Made by a program: the position numbers and the translations under genes. Below, piece by piece: positions 16,217-25,155 of a stretch of DNA of 64,000 bases. The DNA is from Chryseobacterium jejuense (lineage in GTDB: Bacteria; Bacteroidota; Bacteroidia; Flavobacteriales; Weeksellaceae), in the NCBI RefSeq assembly GCF_900100075.1, contig NZ_FNEG01000005.1, forward strand, positions 420,871 through 484,870, read 5' to 3'. Numbering within the stretch: position 1 is the stretch's first letter; every line of letters starts with the position of its first letter. The notes beneath the pieces were generated by a model that did not search any database, was not told where the DNA came from, and saw only the letters and a program-made list of their open reading frames with translations.

Positions 16217-17287
16217 ATGTTCAATTCATTAGGTAATCTTCTTAGTCTTACAACATTTGGAGAAAGTCACGGAGTGGCTTATGGCGGTATCATCAATAAT
16301 TTTCCGGCAGGTTTAACGGTAGATCTTGAAAAAGTTCAATATGAACTGGGACGAAGAAAGCCCGGCCAGTCTGCTATTGTTACTCAAAGAAAGGAAAGCG
16401 ACACAGTAAAGTTTCTTTCTGGGATCTTTGATGGGAAAACAACAGGTACGCCTATCGGTTTTATCATTGAAAACGAAAATCAGAAATCAAAGGATTATGA
16501 CCATATTGCTCAGGCTTATCGTCCTAGTCATGCCGATTTCACTTATGACCAAAAATTTGGTTTAAGAGATTATCGTGGCGGAGGAAAATCTTCAGCAAGA
16601 GAAACCATGAACTGGGTAGTTGCCGGAGCATTAGCTAAACAACTTTTACCGGAGATTGAAATCAATGCTTATGTTTCGTCTGTAGGCGATATTTTCTGTG
16701 AAAAGCCATATCAGGCTCTTGATTTTTCTCAAACGGAAAGTAATGATGTACGTTGTCCGGATGCTGAGACGGCAGAAAAAATGATTGCCAGAATCAAAGA
16801 AATTAAAAAAGAAGGAAATACAATTGGAGGAACTATTACCTGCGTCATCAAAAACGTTCCCGTAGGAATTGGTGAACCTATATTTTCTAAACTTCAGGCA
16901 GAACTGGCTAAAGCAATGCTAAATATCAACGCCTGCAAAGGTTTTGAATATGGAAGTGGATTCTGTGGTGCAAAAATGACAGGGAAAGAACATAATGATC
17001 AGTTCAACACAGATTTCTCTACAAAATCTAACTTATCAGGCGGTATTCAAGGTGGCATTTCCAACGGAATGGATATTTATTTCCGTGTAGCCTTCAAACC
17101 TGTAGCTACTATTTTAAGACCTCAGGATAGTATTGATAAGGAAGGAAATCCTGTTATTGTAGAAGGAAAAGGACGTCACGATCCATGTGTGGTACCAAGA
17201 GCTGTTCCGGTAGTGGAAAGCCTTGCTGCATTTGTTTTGGCAGACTTATTTTTGATTAATAAAACAAGAAACATCAATAATTTTTAA
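16217..17287 (+). CDS. aroC: chorismate synthase
   Basis: Converts EPSP to chorismate with reduced FMN. The 356-aa length is normal. Diagnostic motifs are TTFGESHGVAYGGI at the N-terminus, RYRPSHADFTYDQKFG-like (YRPSHADFTYDQKFG near residue 100), RGGGKSSARET and the C-terminal GRHDPCVVPRAVPVVES. Other shikimate genes are absent from the window. It probably starts a transcript that runs into the two thioredoxin-fold genes. Confidence 0.97.
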   Translation: MFNSLGNLLSLTTFGESHGVAYGGIINNFPAGLTVDLEKVQYELGRRKPGQSAIVTQRKESDTVKFLSGIFDGKTTGTPIGFIIENENQKSKDYDHIAQAYRPSHADFTYDQKFGLRDYRGGGKSSARETMNWVVAGALAKQLLPEIEINAYVSSVGDIFCEKPYQALDFSQTESNDVRCPDAETAEKMIARIKEIKKEGNTIGGTITCVIKNVPVGIGEPIFSKLQAELAKAMLNINACKGFEYGSGFCGAKMTGKEHNDQFNTDFSTKSNLSGGIQGGISNGMDIYFRVAFKPVATILRPQDSIDKEGNPVIVEGKGRHDPCVVPRAVPVVESLAAFVLADLFLINKTRNINNF

Positions 17288-17304
17288 TATAAATATTTTT
17301 GGTA

Positions 17305-17868
17305 ATGAAAAATTACTGGGATCAGGGAATTTCTTTTGAAGAATACCTTCAAATTGCACAGCAAAGATTAGACAATCCTGCCAACGAACAGGAAATTGAA
17401 TATAAACAATATTATGAGCTTGGGCTTCATAGAATGGACAGAACTGTAAAAAAGTATGTTCCGGATGAAGATCAGAGAAAAGAATTAGAAGCTAAAAATT
17501 TCGATGGAAAGATTTTAATCATTTCTGAGGCTTGGTGTGGAGATGCAAGTGCAACCGTTCCTGCTTTATTTAAATTCTTTGAAGGTCATAATGAAATCAG
17601 AGTTTTCTTAAGAGATAATGATAAGAGTTTAATTAACCAGTTCCTAACCAACGGTACGGAGTCTATTCCTAAAGTATTGATCTTAGATAAAGATTTTAAT
17701 GTAAAAAATTCGTGGGGGCCGCGTCCAAAATATGGTTACGAGCTACTCATGAAATATAAAGCTGATCCAGAAGGTTATCCAAAAGATACTTTCTATAACG
17801 ACCTGCAGATCTATTATGCTAAAAACAGAGGAAAAGATGCCGTTCAGGAAATCTTGGATCTGTTATAA
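17305..17868 (+). CDS. thioredoxin family protein (WCGDA type)
   Basis: The start is set at the ATG at 17305 rather than a TTG six bases upstream. It has a thioredoxin-like fold with the motif SEAWCGDASATVP in place of WCGPC. Only one redox cysteine remains, as is usual in this subfamily. SIPKVLILD (the cis-Pro segment) is near residue 120. A thiol-related role is likely, but a classical disulfide reductase activity is not supported by the single cysteine. Confidence 0.82.
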   Translation: MKNYWDQGISFEEYLQIAQQRLDNPANEQEIEYKQYYELGLHRMDRTVKKYVPDEDQRKELEAKNFDGKILIISEAWCGDASATVPALFKFFEGHNEIRVFLRDNDKSLINQFLTNGTESIPKVLILDKDFNVKNSWGPRPKYGYELLMKYKADPEGYPKDTFYNDLQIYYAKNRGKDAVQEILDLL

Positions 17869-17877
17869 AAACAGGAT

Positions 17878-18417
17878 ATGAAAAAAAGTATCATTTATAT
17901 TGCCATCATTGCTATCATCGGTATTGTTTTATTTATACCGGGAGTGAAGGATTTTCTGAAAAACCAGTTCTTCCCAATCGCTACCATTGAAAACGCCGTA
18001 CATATCAATGAAGAAGATTATGACGTAGAACTTAAAGGAATCAATGCACCAAGCACAAACCTTAAGAATTTTAAGAACAAAGCGGTTTTCCTGAACTTCT
18101 GGGGAACATGGTGCCCTCCGTGCAGAAAAGAATGGCCATCTATTCAAAAACTGTATGATTCCAGAAAAGAACATGTAGATTTTGTACTTATTGCCATGAA
18201 CGATAAGGAAGAAGATGTAAGAAAATTTTTAAAGGAAAATAATTATTCGGTGCCCGTATATATTGCTCAAAGCCCGATATCTGAGAAGATTCTTCCTAAG
18301 GTTTTCCCTACCACTTTCCTTCTGGATAAAACCGGCAGAATCCTTATTAAGGAAGATGCTACAAAAGACTGGGACTCAGAGACCGTGCACCAGTTTATTG
18401 ATAATATCATCAAATAA
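17878..18417 (+). CDS. TlpA-like thioredoxin-fold protein, membrane-anchored
   Basis: 179 aa. The N-terminal hydrophobic anchor (about residues 4-22) is followed by a periplasmic thioredoxin domain with FWGTWCPPCRKEWP at about residues 75-88 and the cis-proline loop FPTTFLLD. This fits the TlpA/ResA group that reduces or oxidises disulfides outside the cytoplasmic membrane. It lies nine bases after the WCGDA protein, probably in the same transcript. Confidence 0.88.
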   Translation: MKKSIIYIAIIAIIGIVLFIPGVKDFLKNQFFPIATIENAVHINEEDYDVELKGINAPSTNLKNFKNKAVFLNFWGTWCPPCRKEWPSIQKLYDSRKEHVDFVLIAMNDKEEDVRKFLKENNYSVPVYIAQSPISEKILPKVFPTTFLLDKTGRILIKEDATKDWDSETVHQFIDNIIK

Positions 18418-18468
18418 CTTTTTAACTAAATTTTATAATTTGTTGGTACAGGATTTGTGAAATTTATA

Positions 18469-18843
18469 ATGTTGAAAAATTTGTTTAAATCCAAACACAA
18501 AATGAAATATTCAAAATTAAATCTTGCAAAAGAAGCTATTAGTCACAAGGGCTTTGTAAAAAAGATCCCTGATATTTTCAGAATGGTAAAAATGTGGAGA
18601 AAAGGAGCTTATCCTATAAAATCCATTGACATTATTCTTCCGCTATTAGGAATTTTATATGTCATCTCTCCTTTTGACCTTCTTCCTGAATTTGCCATTC
18701 CGGTACTTGGAGTTATGGACGATTTGGCAGTATTGTCACTAACCATTCCTAAACTCATCAAAGAGGTTGACAAATTTTTACTTTGGGAAGCTGAACAAAA
18801 ATATAAGGGCAACCAGGTGATTGAAGCCGAAATCTTAAAATAA
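18469..18843 (+). CDS. YkvA / DUF1232 family protein
   Basis: 124 aa from the ATG at 18469; an upstream GTG adds four residues. The DUF1232 signature is near residues 55-85: SIDIILPLLGILYVISPFDL with LLPEFAIPVLGVMDDLAVL. It is a small hydrophobic helical protein, probably membrane-associated, of unknown function. It is followed by a terminator. Confidence 0.85.
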   Translation: MLKNLFKSKHKMKYSKLNLAKEAISHKGFVKKIPDIFRMVKMWRKGAYPIKSIDIILPLLGILYVISPFDLLPEFAIPVLGVMDDLAVLSLTIPKLIKEVDKFLLWEAEQKYKGNQVIEAEILK

Positions 18844-18861
18844 TAGTTTATTTATATTTTC

Positions 18862-18894
18862 AAAACCATTCTGATACTTACAGAATGGTTTTTT
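18862..18894 (+). terminator. intrinsic terminator after the DUF1232 gene
   Basis: Stem AACCATTCTG/CAGAATGGTT with a T-rich tail. Confidence 0.88.
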
Positions 18895-18939
18895 ATTAAG
18901 CAAATGGGCGATAAATTTTTAAGCCTTATTTCAAATCCT

Positions 18940-18947
18940 TAAATTTG
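18940..18947 (+). promoter_or_regulatory. -7 box of the pyrE-pyrF fusion gene
   Basis: TAAATTTG matches TAnnTTTG, 19 bases before the ATG. Confidence 0.55.
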
Positions 18948-18966
18948 CAATATCTAATAGAAAATA

Positions 18967-20346
18967 ATGGAAAGTAAAAAAGAATTCTTTTTGGAGTGCT
19001 ACAAGCTAGGCATCATTAAATTTGGAAGGTTTACCTTGAAAAGTGGTATCGAAAGCCCTTTTTATGTAGACTTAAGACCTTTAGCTTCAGATCCTAAAAT
19101 CTTAAAAAATCTGGCTAATTATTTATTGGAAATGCTTCCATTGGATAATTTTGATTTAATATGTGGAGTTCCTTATGCTGCTCTTCCTATGGCAACTGCG
19201 ATGTCACTGGAAAGCTATATTCCATTAATTATTAAAAGAAAAGAAGCAAAAAGCTATGGTACCAAGAAACTGATTGAAGGAATTTATCAGAAAGGGCAAA
19301 ACTGTCTATTGGTAGAAGACGTTATCACTTCAGGAAAATCTTTGCTAGAAACTATTCCGGAAATAGAACAGGAAGATCTTAAAGTGTCTGATATTGTAGT
19401 AGTACTGGACAGAGAGCAAGGTGGAAAACAGTTGTTAGAAAGCAAAGGATATAGAGTACACACTCTTTTCAATATTACGGAAGTATGTGGAGTCCTTCAG
19501 GAAACAGGTGAATTATCGGACGAAGAAGTGAAGAGAATTCAGGACTTCTTACAAGGAAATCACATTCAGTTTGAAGAAGAAACCAGAGCTTCTTATGAAC
19601 AAAAACTAAGCAATACCCAGCATTCTGTTTCAAAAAAATTACTGGAAACAGCTTTAGCAAAAAAATCTAACCTGATTGCTTCTGCGGATGTTACAACTAC
19701 TCAGGAGTTATTAACATTTGCTGAAAAAGTAGGTCCGCATATCATTGCTTTAAAGACCCACATTGATATTATTTCTGATTTTGAGTATGAAAAAACAATC
19801 ACTCCTTTAAAAGAAATTGCTGCAAGACACCAGTTTTTATTAATGGAAGATAGAAAATTTGCAGACATCGGAAATACACAGGAATTACAGTTTACAAGTG
19901 GAGTTTTCAAAATTACAGATTGGGCAGATTTTGTAACGTCTCAGGTTATTGGTGGTTTTGAGTCTTTAGATTGCTTCAAAAACGTAGGAGTAGTAGCCAT
20001 TGTTGGAATGTCTTCAAAAGGCACATTAACTACTGCCAGCTATCGTGAAGAAGCATTAAAAGTGGCTGTATCTCATCCTAATGTAATTGGTGGAGTTTCT
20101 CAGAATAAAATCCCTGAAGATCTTTTATTATTCACTCCAGGGGTAAACCTTGCAGATTCAGGAGATGGAAAAGGACAACAGTATAATACTCCGGAACATG
20201 TTTTCAAAACTTTACACACAGATTTCATCATTGTAGGAAGAGGAATCTATAAGTCTGAAGATCCGGCGGCAGCGGCAGTTACTTATAAAAATGAAGGTTG
20301 GAATGCTTATATTAATTCTTTGGAAAAAAAAGCAATTCAGAACTAA
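18967..20346 (+). CDS. fused orotate phosphoribosyltransferase / orotidine-5'-phosphate decarboxylase
   Basis: Carries the last two steps of UMP synthesis in one 459-aa chain. The PyrE domain is at about residues 1-195, with the PRPP motif LLVEDVITSGKSL (about residues 114-126). The PyrF domain is at about residues 210-455, with the catalytic LMEDRKFADIGNT and the substrate loops ALKTHIDI and TPGVNL. The order and the decarboxylase type resemble eukaryotic UMP synthase rather than the usual separate bacterial pyrE and pyrF. It has its own promoter. Confidence 0.93.
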   Translation: MESKKEFFLECYKLGIIKFGRFTLKSGIESPFYVDLRPLASDPKILKNLANYLLEMLPLDNFDLICGVPYAALPMATAMSLESYIPLIIKRKEAKSYGTKKLIEGIYQKGQNCLLVEDVITSGKSLLETIPEIEQEDLKVSDIVVVLDREQGGKQLLESKGYRVHTLFNITEVCGVLQETGELSDEEVKRIQDFLQGNHIQFEEETRASYEQKLSNTQHSVSKKLLETALAKKSNLIASADVTTTQELLTFAEKVGPHIIALKTHIDIISDFEYEKTITPLKEIAARHQFLLMEDRKFADIGNTQELQFTSGVFKITDWADFVTSQVIGGFESLDCFKNVGVVAIVGMSSKGTLTTASYREEALKVAVSHPNVIGGVSQNKIPEDLLLFTPGVNLADSGDGKGQQYNTPEHVFKTLHTDFIIVGRGIYKSEDPAAAAVTYKNEGWNAYINSLEKKAIQN

Positions 20347-20374
20347 AATCCTATAAAGTATATACAAAATAAGC

Positions 20375-20382
20375 TATATTTG
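20375..20382 (+). promoter_or_regulatory. -7 box before the M1-like gene
   Basis: TATATTTG matches TAnnTTTG, 17 bases upstream of the TTG start. Confidence 0.45.
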
Positions 20383-20399
20383 AGCTTTATCACGGATAT

Positions 20400-23222
20400 T
20401 TGAAAAAGATCAGCATTTGCCTTATTTTGTTTTGTGGAGTTATACAGATTTCTGCACAGAAAGACAGTATATACATTGGAGCAAAACTCTCTCCTGACAG
20501 AAAAACCCTTGAGGTGAATCAGGAGATTGTTTATTACAATCATTCAGGCAAAGACCTGCAAACGGTAAAACTTCTGAATTGGGTTTCTGCTTATAACAAA
20601 CGTGGAACATCTTTAGTCTACCGAAAACTGGAAGACAGAAATAATGATTTGCATTTTGCAAAGAACCATGAAGTGGGAAAACTTCTGGAGCTTAATATTA
20701 AAGATTCAGAAAACCAGGAAATACCAGTCAATGCAATTTCAGATGAAAACCTTTTTCTTCCTCTGAAGCAAATATTAAAACCAGGAGAAAGCATCACTCT
20801 GCAGCTTAACTACCGTATGCAGCTTCCCGATAAAAAATTTACGGGATACGGAACATCCGGTCAGAATACTGCTTTAAAATATTTCTTTATTGTTCCGGAT
20901 CATTTTGATCCGGACAATATTTCTCAAAGAAAATACCACGATATTGAAGAACCAGTAAGTTTCAATACTTTCTGGACTGTAAATTTTGATATTCCGGTGA
21001 ACACTTTCATTGAAAGTAATTTGCCACAGATTCAGATGAATTCTTTTCAAGGATATCTGGATTCAGATCCTGAATTCTCAGTTTCCCCAAATGCTTATCC
21101 TATTATAAAAACCAATATTGATGGTAGTGAGACTGAAATAAAATTTGGCTATAACCTTAAGCCCGAAGAGAAACAAAATCTGGAATTTTATTTACCTCTT
21201 CACTTAAAATTTCTCAAAGAAAAAATAGGTTCTCTTCCGAAAGGTATATTTATTTCAGATAAATTCAGAGCTAAAGAAGATTTCTTCGGGAATAATGATA
21301 TTACTATCTGGAAATTTAGATTTCAACTATTTACAGATGCTGAAAAAACAGATCTTGACTATTTTGGAATCATTACCAAAAAAGTTCTGGATGAAAAGGT
21401 TATTGCAGATAAACAAAAAGATCATTGGTTTAAAAATGGTTTAAAATCTTATCTTGAAATCCAATATCTGAAAAAATTCTATAAAGACGCTAAACTTTTA
21501 GGGGCACTCCCTGAAACCAAATTATTTGGACTCAAGCCTCTAAAATTGTTTCATGCGTCTAAAGTAAAGCTTTCGGATCGCTACGGGCTGGCTTATCAAT
21601 ATATTATGCTTCAGAACCTGGATCAGAAAATTGATGAAGATTTCAACAGTTTAAGTAATTTCAATGATATGGCTGTGAGCAGCTTTGAAACAGGAAGCCT
21701 GTTCAATTATTCTGCTGATAAAATGGGCGATCAGTCTTTTAATGATCTTGTAAAAGAGTACGTTTCCAAGAATTCCGGAAGTAGAATTAATCCGGATGAT
21801 TTTTTGAAACAGCTCTCAGAAAAAGAAAAATCGGCCCATTATCTTGAAAGTTTTTTCGAACAGAAAAACAGGGTCAATTTTAAGCTGAAACATATTAGTA
21901 AGGAAAATGATTCTTTACAGATTAAAATCGCAAAAAATACAAAAGCTTCTATTCCGGTAAAGCTTGAAACCGAAACCAGAGAGGGCGAAAAAAAATCTTA
22001 TTGGATAGAAACAGAAGAAGATGAGAAAATAAAAGAAATCTCTCTTCCTGCATCAGATAACATTTATAAAGTAACCCTAAATAATGGTTACATTTTCCCA
22101 GAATCCAGTTATCGGGATAATTTCCTGTATGCCAAAGGTATATTTTCTAATACAAAAAAAATTAAGTTTAAACTCATAAAAGACATTCCAAATCCTGAAT
22201 ACAATGAAATTTATGTAAGTCCAAGAGTTCGATTCAACAATACTTATGATAAATTTTTGCTGGGAGCTAACTTTAAAAACCAATCATTTTTTGATCAGAA
22301 ATTTCTGTATTCATTTACACCAACATACAGTACCGGAACAGGAAAACTAACTGGTTCAGGGGGAGTATCCTACTCTTTCTTACCTGCAGAAAGTATGTTC
22401 AGAAGTATTACGTTTGGAGTATCGGGATCTTATTTCCATTATGATTATAACCTAGCATACAGAAAAGCTTCTGTATTTTCAACTCTAAATTTTAGAAAAA
22501 ATCCCAGAAGTACGGTAAGCAGAAGTCTGGGCGTTTCCTATAATTATTTTGAAAGAGATCTGAGCCCTTTAATGATTGCTAATGATGATTATAAAAAGTA
22601 CAATCTCTGGGGATTAGGATATAGCTATAGCGACAGCCAGATGATTCACGAGAAAAGTTTCAGTCTGAGTGCACAGGGAATGGAAGATTTCAATAAAATT
22701 ACAGCTGAAGGATTCTACAGATGGGAATTTGCTCCAAGGCAAAAGCTTAGCATCCGTTTATTTGCTGGATACTTTCTTAGAAATGATACCCGCAATGATT
22801 TATTCAATTATGGAATTTCAAGGGTATCTAACTATACATTCTCTTATAACCTTTTAGGAGAAAGTGCCAGCAGTGGTCTTCTTTCGCAACAGTTTATTTT
22901 AGCTGACGGTGGATTCAAATCATTTCTTCCGGGAACGGTTAATCAATGGATTACTTCTGTGAATGTAGACTCCAGTATATGGAAAATATTTCATGTGTAT
23001 GCCGATGCAGGAATGTATAAAAATAAGGATCATTCTGAAAAATTTATCTGGGACAGTGGAATTAAGGTAAGAATTATCCCGGATTTCCTGGAGGTTTATT
23101 TTCCGATACAGTCTTCATTGGGATTTGAGCCTGGATTTAAAGATTATGCAAAACGTATCAGATATACACTCGTTCTTAATCTCGGATCCATCATTAATGC
23201 AGCAAGAAGAGGCTGGTATTAA
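20400..23222 (+). CDS. M1-aminopeptidase-like N-domain fused to a C-terminal barrel region, catalytic motif absent
   Basis: 940 aa with a TTG start and a signal peptide ending ISAQ. Residues 20-270 resemble the N-terminal beta domain of M1 peptidases. The following helical part keeps an HWFKNGLKSYLE segment like the M1 W-x2-EG region, but no HExxH zinc motif exists anywhere. From about residue 600 the sequence becomes beta-rich with alternating aromatic strands, like an outer-membrane barrel ending RRGWY. It probably has a structural or binding role at the outer membrane rather than peptidase activity. Confidence 0.62.
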   Translation: MKKISICLILFCGVIQISAQKDSIYIGAKLSPDRKTLEVNQEIVYYNHSGKDLQTVKLLNWVSAYNKRGTSLVYRKLEDRNNDLHFAKNHEVGKLLELNIKDSENQEIPVNAISDENLFLPLKQILKPGESITLQLNYRMQLPDKKFTGYGTSGQNTALKYFFIVPDHFDPDNISQRKYHDIEEPVSFNTFWTVNFDIPVNTFIESNLPQIQMNSFQGYLDSDPEFSVSPNAYPIIKTNIDGSETEIKFGYNLKPEEKQNLEFYLPLHLKFLKEKIGSLPKGIFISDKFRAKEDFFGNNDITIWKFRFQLFTDAEKTDLDYFGIITKKVLDEKVIADKQKDHWFKNGLKSYLEIQYLKKFYKDAKLLGALPETKLFGLKPLKLFHASKVKLSDRYGLAYQYIMLQNLDQKIDEDFNSLSNFNDMAVSSFETGSLFNYSADKMGDQSFNDLVKEYVSKNSGSRINPDDFLKQLSEKEKSAHYLESFFEQKNRVNFKLKHISKENDSLQIKIAKNTKASIPVKLETETREGEKKSYWIETEEDEKIKEISLPASDNIYKVTLNNGYIFPESSYRDNFLYAKGIFSNTKKIKFKLIKDIPNPEYNEIYVSPRVRFNNTYDKFLLGANFKNQSFFDQKFLYSFTPTYSTGTGKLTGSGGVSYSFLPAESMFRSITFGVSGSYFHYDYNLAYRKASVFSTLNFRKNPRSTVSRSLGVSYNYFERDLSPLMIANDDYKKYNLWGLGYSYSDSQMIHEKSFSLSAQGMEDFNKITAEGFYRWEFAPRQKLSIRLFAGYFLRNDTRNDLFNYGISRVSNYTFSYNLLGESASSGLLSQQFILADGGFKSFLPGTVNQWITSVNVDSSIWKIFHVYADAGMYKNKDHSEKFIWDSGIKVRIIPDFLEVYFPIQSSLGFEPGFKDYAKRIRYTLVLNLGSIINAARRGWY

Positions 23223-23227
23223 AAATA

Positions 23228-23257
23228 AAGGAACAGCTTATATTTAAACTGTTCCTT
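23228..23257. terminator. bidirectional terminator between convergent genes
   Basis: Stem AAGGAACAG/CTGTTCCTT between the M1-like gene and the lamin-tail protein gene. A/T-rich flanks lie on both sides. Confidence 0.75.
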
Positions 23258-23276
23258 ATCAAAAAATATTGAAAAA

Positions 23277-24086
23277 CTAATCTTTTACAATTTTTTGAGA
23301 AACCGGAGCATTGTTAACAGTTCCTGTCACAATATAAGTTCCTTTTGGAAGCTCAGTAATATCTATATTCTGAGCAAATTTTGTAGGAGATTTTTTCACA
23401 ACCTGCCTGAAAGTATCATATATCTTTACATCTTTAATCTGCATTCCGAAAAGTACATTACCATCTTTAACAAAAGGATTCTGCACAAAGCCTGCTTTTG
23501 CTGCTCCTTCAGCAGAAAAATCTGCCATATTATCACTGTTATTCTCTAAAGTTCTTCTAATCGCTGTTGAAGCTGTAGGAGAAGGAGCTGGTCCATCACC
23601 TTTAAACTGATCTGCATTAGCACCATAGCCTACAAAATCTAATACATTGGAAGATGAAGGATTCATTACTTTTACAATATTTCCTGCCAATACTAGCTTT
23701 CCGGATGTTCCTGAAATCCTTATTCCGACAGATTTATTGGGTGTACCATCAAAATTTGTAACAGTGGTTGCTATAAAATTCGGTATTGGTAACGCCTCTA
23801 CTCCACCATCCACTGCTGCTTCCTGAATGAGATAAGTTTCCTCAGGTCCCAATGTGAAATCAGGCAGTGTATGATATTCTGTAAATGCTCCAATTGCAGG
23901 TGCATATTGTATACTTGCTCCTGTTAAAGAAACCAGAGTGGTTCCTATATTTTTCAGGACAATATAATTATGTTTGAAAACAGCCCCTGAATTTTCATTG
24001 CCGCCATAGATCTCATTGATCACAATTTGGGCATTTGTAAAAGCAGTCATCAAAACTAAACCAGCAATAGTAAAGATTTTTTTCAT
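23277..24086 (-). CDS. lamin-tail-domain protein with T9SS type A sorting domain
   Basis: 269 aa: signal peptide (MKKIFTIAGLVLMTAFTNA), then a lamin-tail-like beta domain beginning IVINEIYGGNENSG (about residues 21-180), then a C-terminal type A sorting signal ending KGTYIVTGTVNNAPVSQKIV. Secretion through the type IX system to the cell surface follows from that tail. Substrate or partner is unknown. Its C-terminal domain is closely similar to that of the next gene. Confidence 0.88.
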   Translation of the reverse strand: MKKIFTIAGLVLMTAFTNAQIVINEIYGGNENSGAVFKHNYIVLKNIGTTLVSLTGASIQYAPAIGAFTEYHTLPDFTLGPEETYLIQEAAVDGGVEALPIPNFIATTVTNFDGTPNKSVGIRISGTSGKLVLAGNIVKVMNPSSSNVLDFVGYGANADQFKGDGPAPSPTASTAIRRTLENNSDNMADFSAEGAAKAGFVQNPFVKDGNVLFGMQIKDVKIYDTFRQVVKKSPTKFAQNIDITELPKGTYIVTGTVNNAPVSQKIVKD

Positions 24087-24222
24087 TTAAATAATTTTAG
24101 AAACGGGGTTGTAATAAAAATATCAAAAACAATACCTTTTAATTGGAAATTTACAAAAAATCCTGTATAAATATATTATATTATATTCCAACTAATAAAG
24201 TTGAAATAAATAAGCACAAAAA

Positions 24223-24253
24223 AGTCCGGCCATTTCTTCGAAATGGCCGGACT
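24223..24253 (-). terminator. terminator of the 24273-25064 gene
   Basis: Long stem AGTCCGGCCATTT/AAATGGCCGGACT with a T-run on the minus strand. Confidence 0.9.
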
Positions 24254-24272
24254 CTATTTTAATCTAAAATAA

Positions 24273-25064
24273 TTAGTCTTTTAAGATTTTTTGAGATACT
24301 GCTTGGTTGTTCACTGTACCTGTTACGATATAGTTTCCTTTTGTTAATTCAGCAACGTTTACAGTTCCGTTTTGTTTTACAGAAGCTTGTTTTACAATCT
24401 GTCCAAACATGTTGAAAACTTTCACATCTTTCACATCAGCTCCGAAAGTGATTTCGTTGTTTTTAACGAAAGTGTTCTTTACTAATCTATATTTAGAAGG
24501 AGCAACTTCTCCAGTAGCTAAAGATCCAGCAGCAACTACAGAAAAATCATCATAAGCAACAAGAGTACTATTATTATAAGCTCTTACAGCAAGTTGTAAA
24601 GTGACAACATTTGCAGGAGCGACTACAGTTGTAGTAAATTGAGTCCAAGATGAAGATGTTGGTAAGTATCCATTTGCAGGACCTCTTAACGGATCATTTC
24701 CAACAGCGTTCCCTGTACCTTCTTGATATATAATTGTACCACCAGCATTTTTATAAGTAGACCAAATTCTCGCATCAGTTCCATCTCCAGCTGCTTTATA
24801 CCAAAACGAAATTGTATATGATTGTCCGCCTGTAACTGGGATTTCTTGATAAAACCCATTAGTTGCAGTAGAATTCAAATATTGAGCAGAATTTGAACCA
24901 TTATTTCCATCCGCAACAACTAAATTAGGTAAGGTATAGCCGTTACCAGTTCCTGCTGCCCATCCTGTTAACCCATTATCAAATGTTGGATTGACAACCA
25001 GGTTTTGAGCAAACATACTTCCTGAAATTAATCCAAGAGCAATTAAAGAATAGATCTTTTTCAT
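24273..25064 (-). CDS. carbohydrate-binding-like protein with T9SS type A sorting domain
   Basis: The start is set at the ATG at 25064 (MKKIYSLIALGLISGSMFAQ), because the upstream 27 codons are not signal-like. 263 aa. After the signal peptide comes a jelly-roll beta domain typical of CBM4/9-like modules (NPTFDNGLTGWAAGTG, then YTISFWYKAAGDG). The C-terminal sorting domain has VKVFNMFGQIVK and GNYIVTGTVNNQAVSQKI. It is a secreted surface protein, and sugar binding is an inference from the fold. Confidence 0.85.
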   Translation of the reverse strand: MKKIYSLIALGLISGSMFAQNLVVNPTFDNGLTGWAAGTGNGYTLPNLVVADGNNGSNSAQYLNSTATNGFYQEIPVTGGQSYTISFWYKAAGDGTDARIWSTYKNAGGTIIYQEGTGNAVGNDPLRGPANGYLPTSSSWTQFTTTVVAPANVVTLQLAVRAYNNSTLVAYDDFSVVAAGSLATGEVAPSKYRLVKNTFVKNNEITFGADVKDVKVFNMFGQIVKQASVKQNGTVNVAELTKGNYIVTGTVNNQAVSQKILKD

Positions 25065-25101
25065 AAAATAATTTTTTTTAAAATTTATGTTGTAAAAATA
25101 C

Positions 25102-25132
25102 AAAAAAACCGCTATCCGTTTGAGACAGCGGT
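25102..25132 (-). terminator. terminator of the 25156-25950 gene
   Basis: Stem ACCGCT/AGCGGT with a seven-T run on the minus strand, in the gap before the CBM-like gene. Confidence 0.8.
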
Positions 25133-25155
25133 ATATAATTAACAATTAATTAAAA

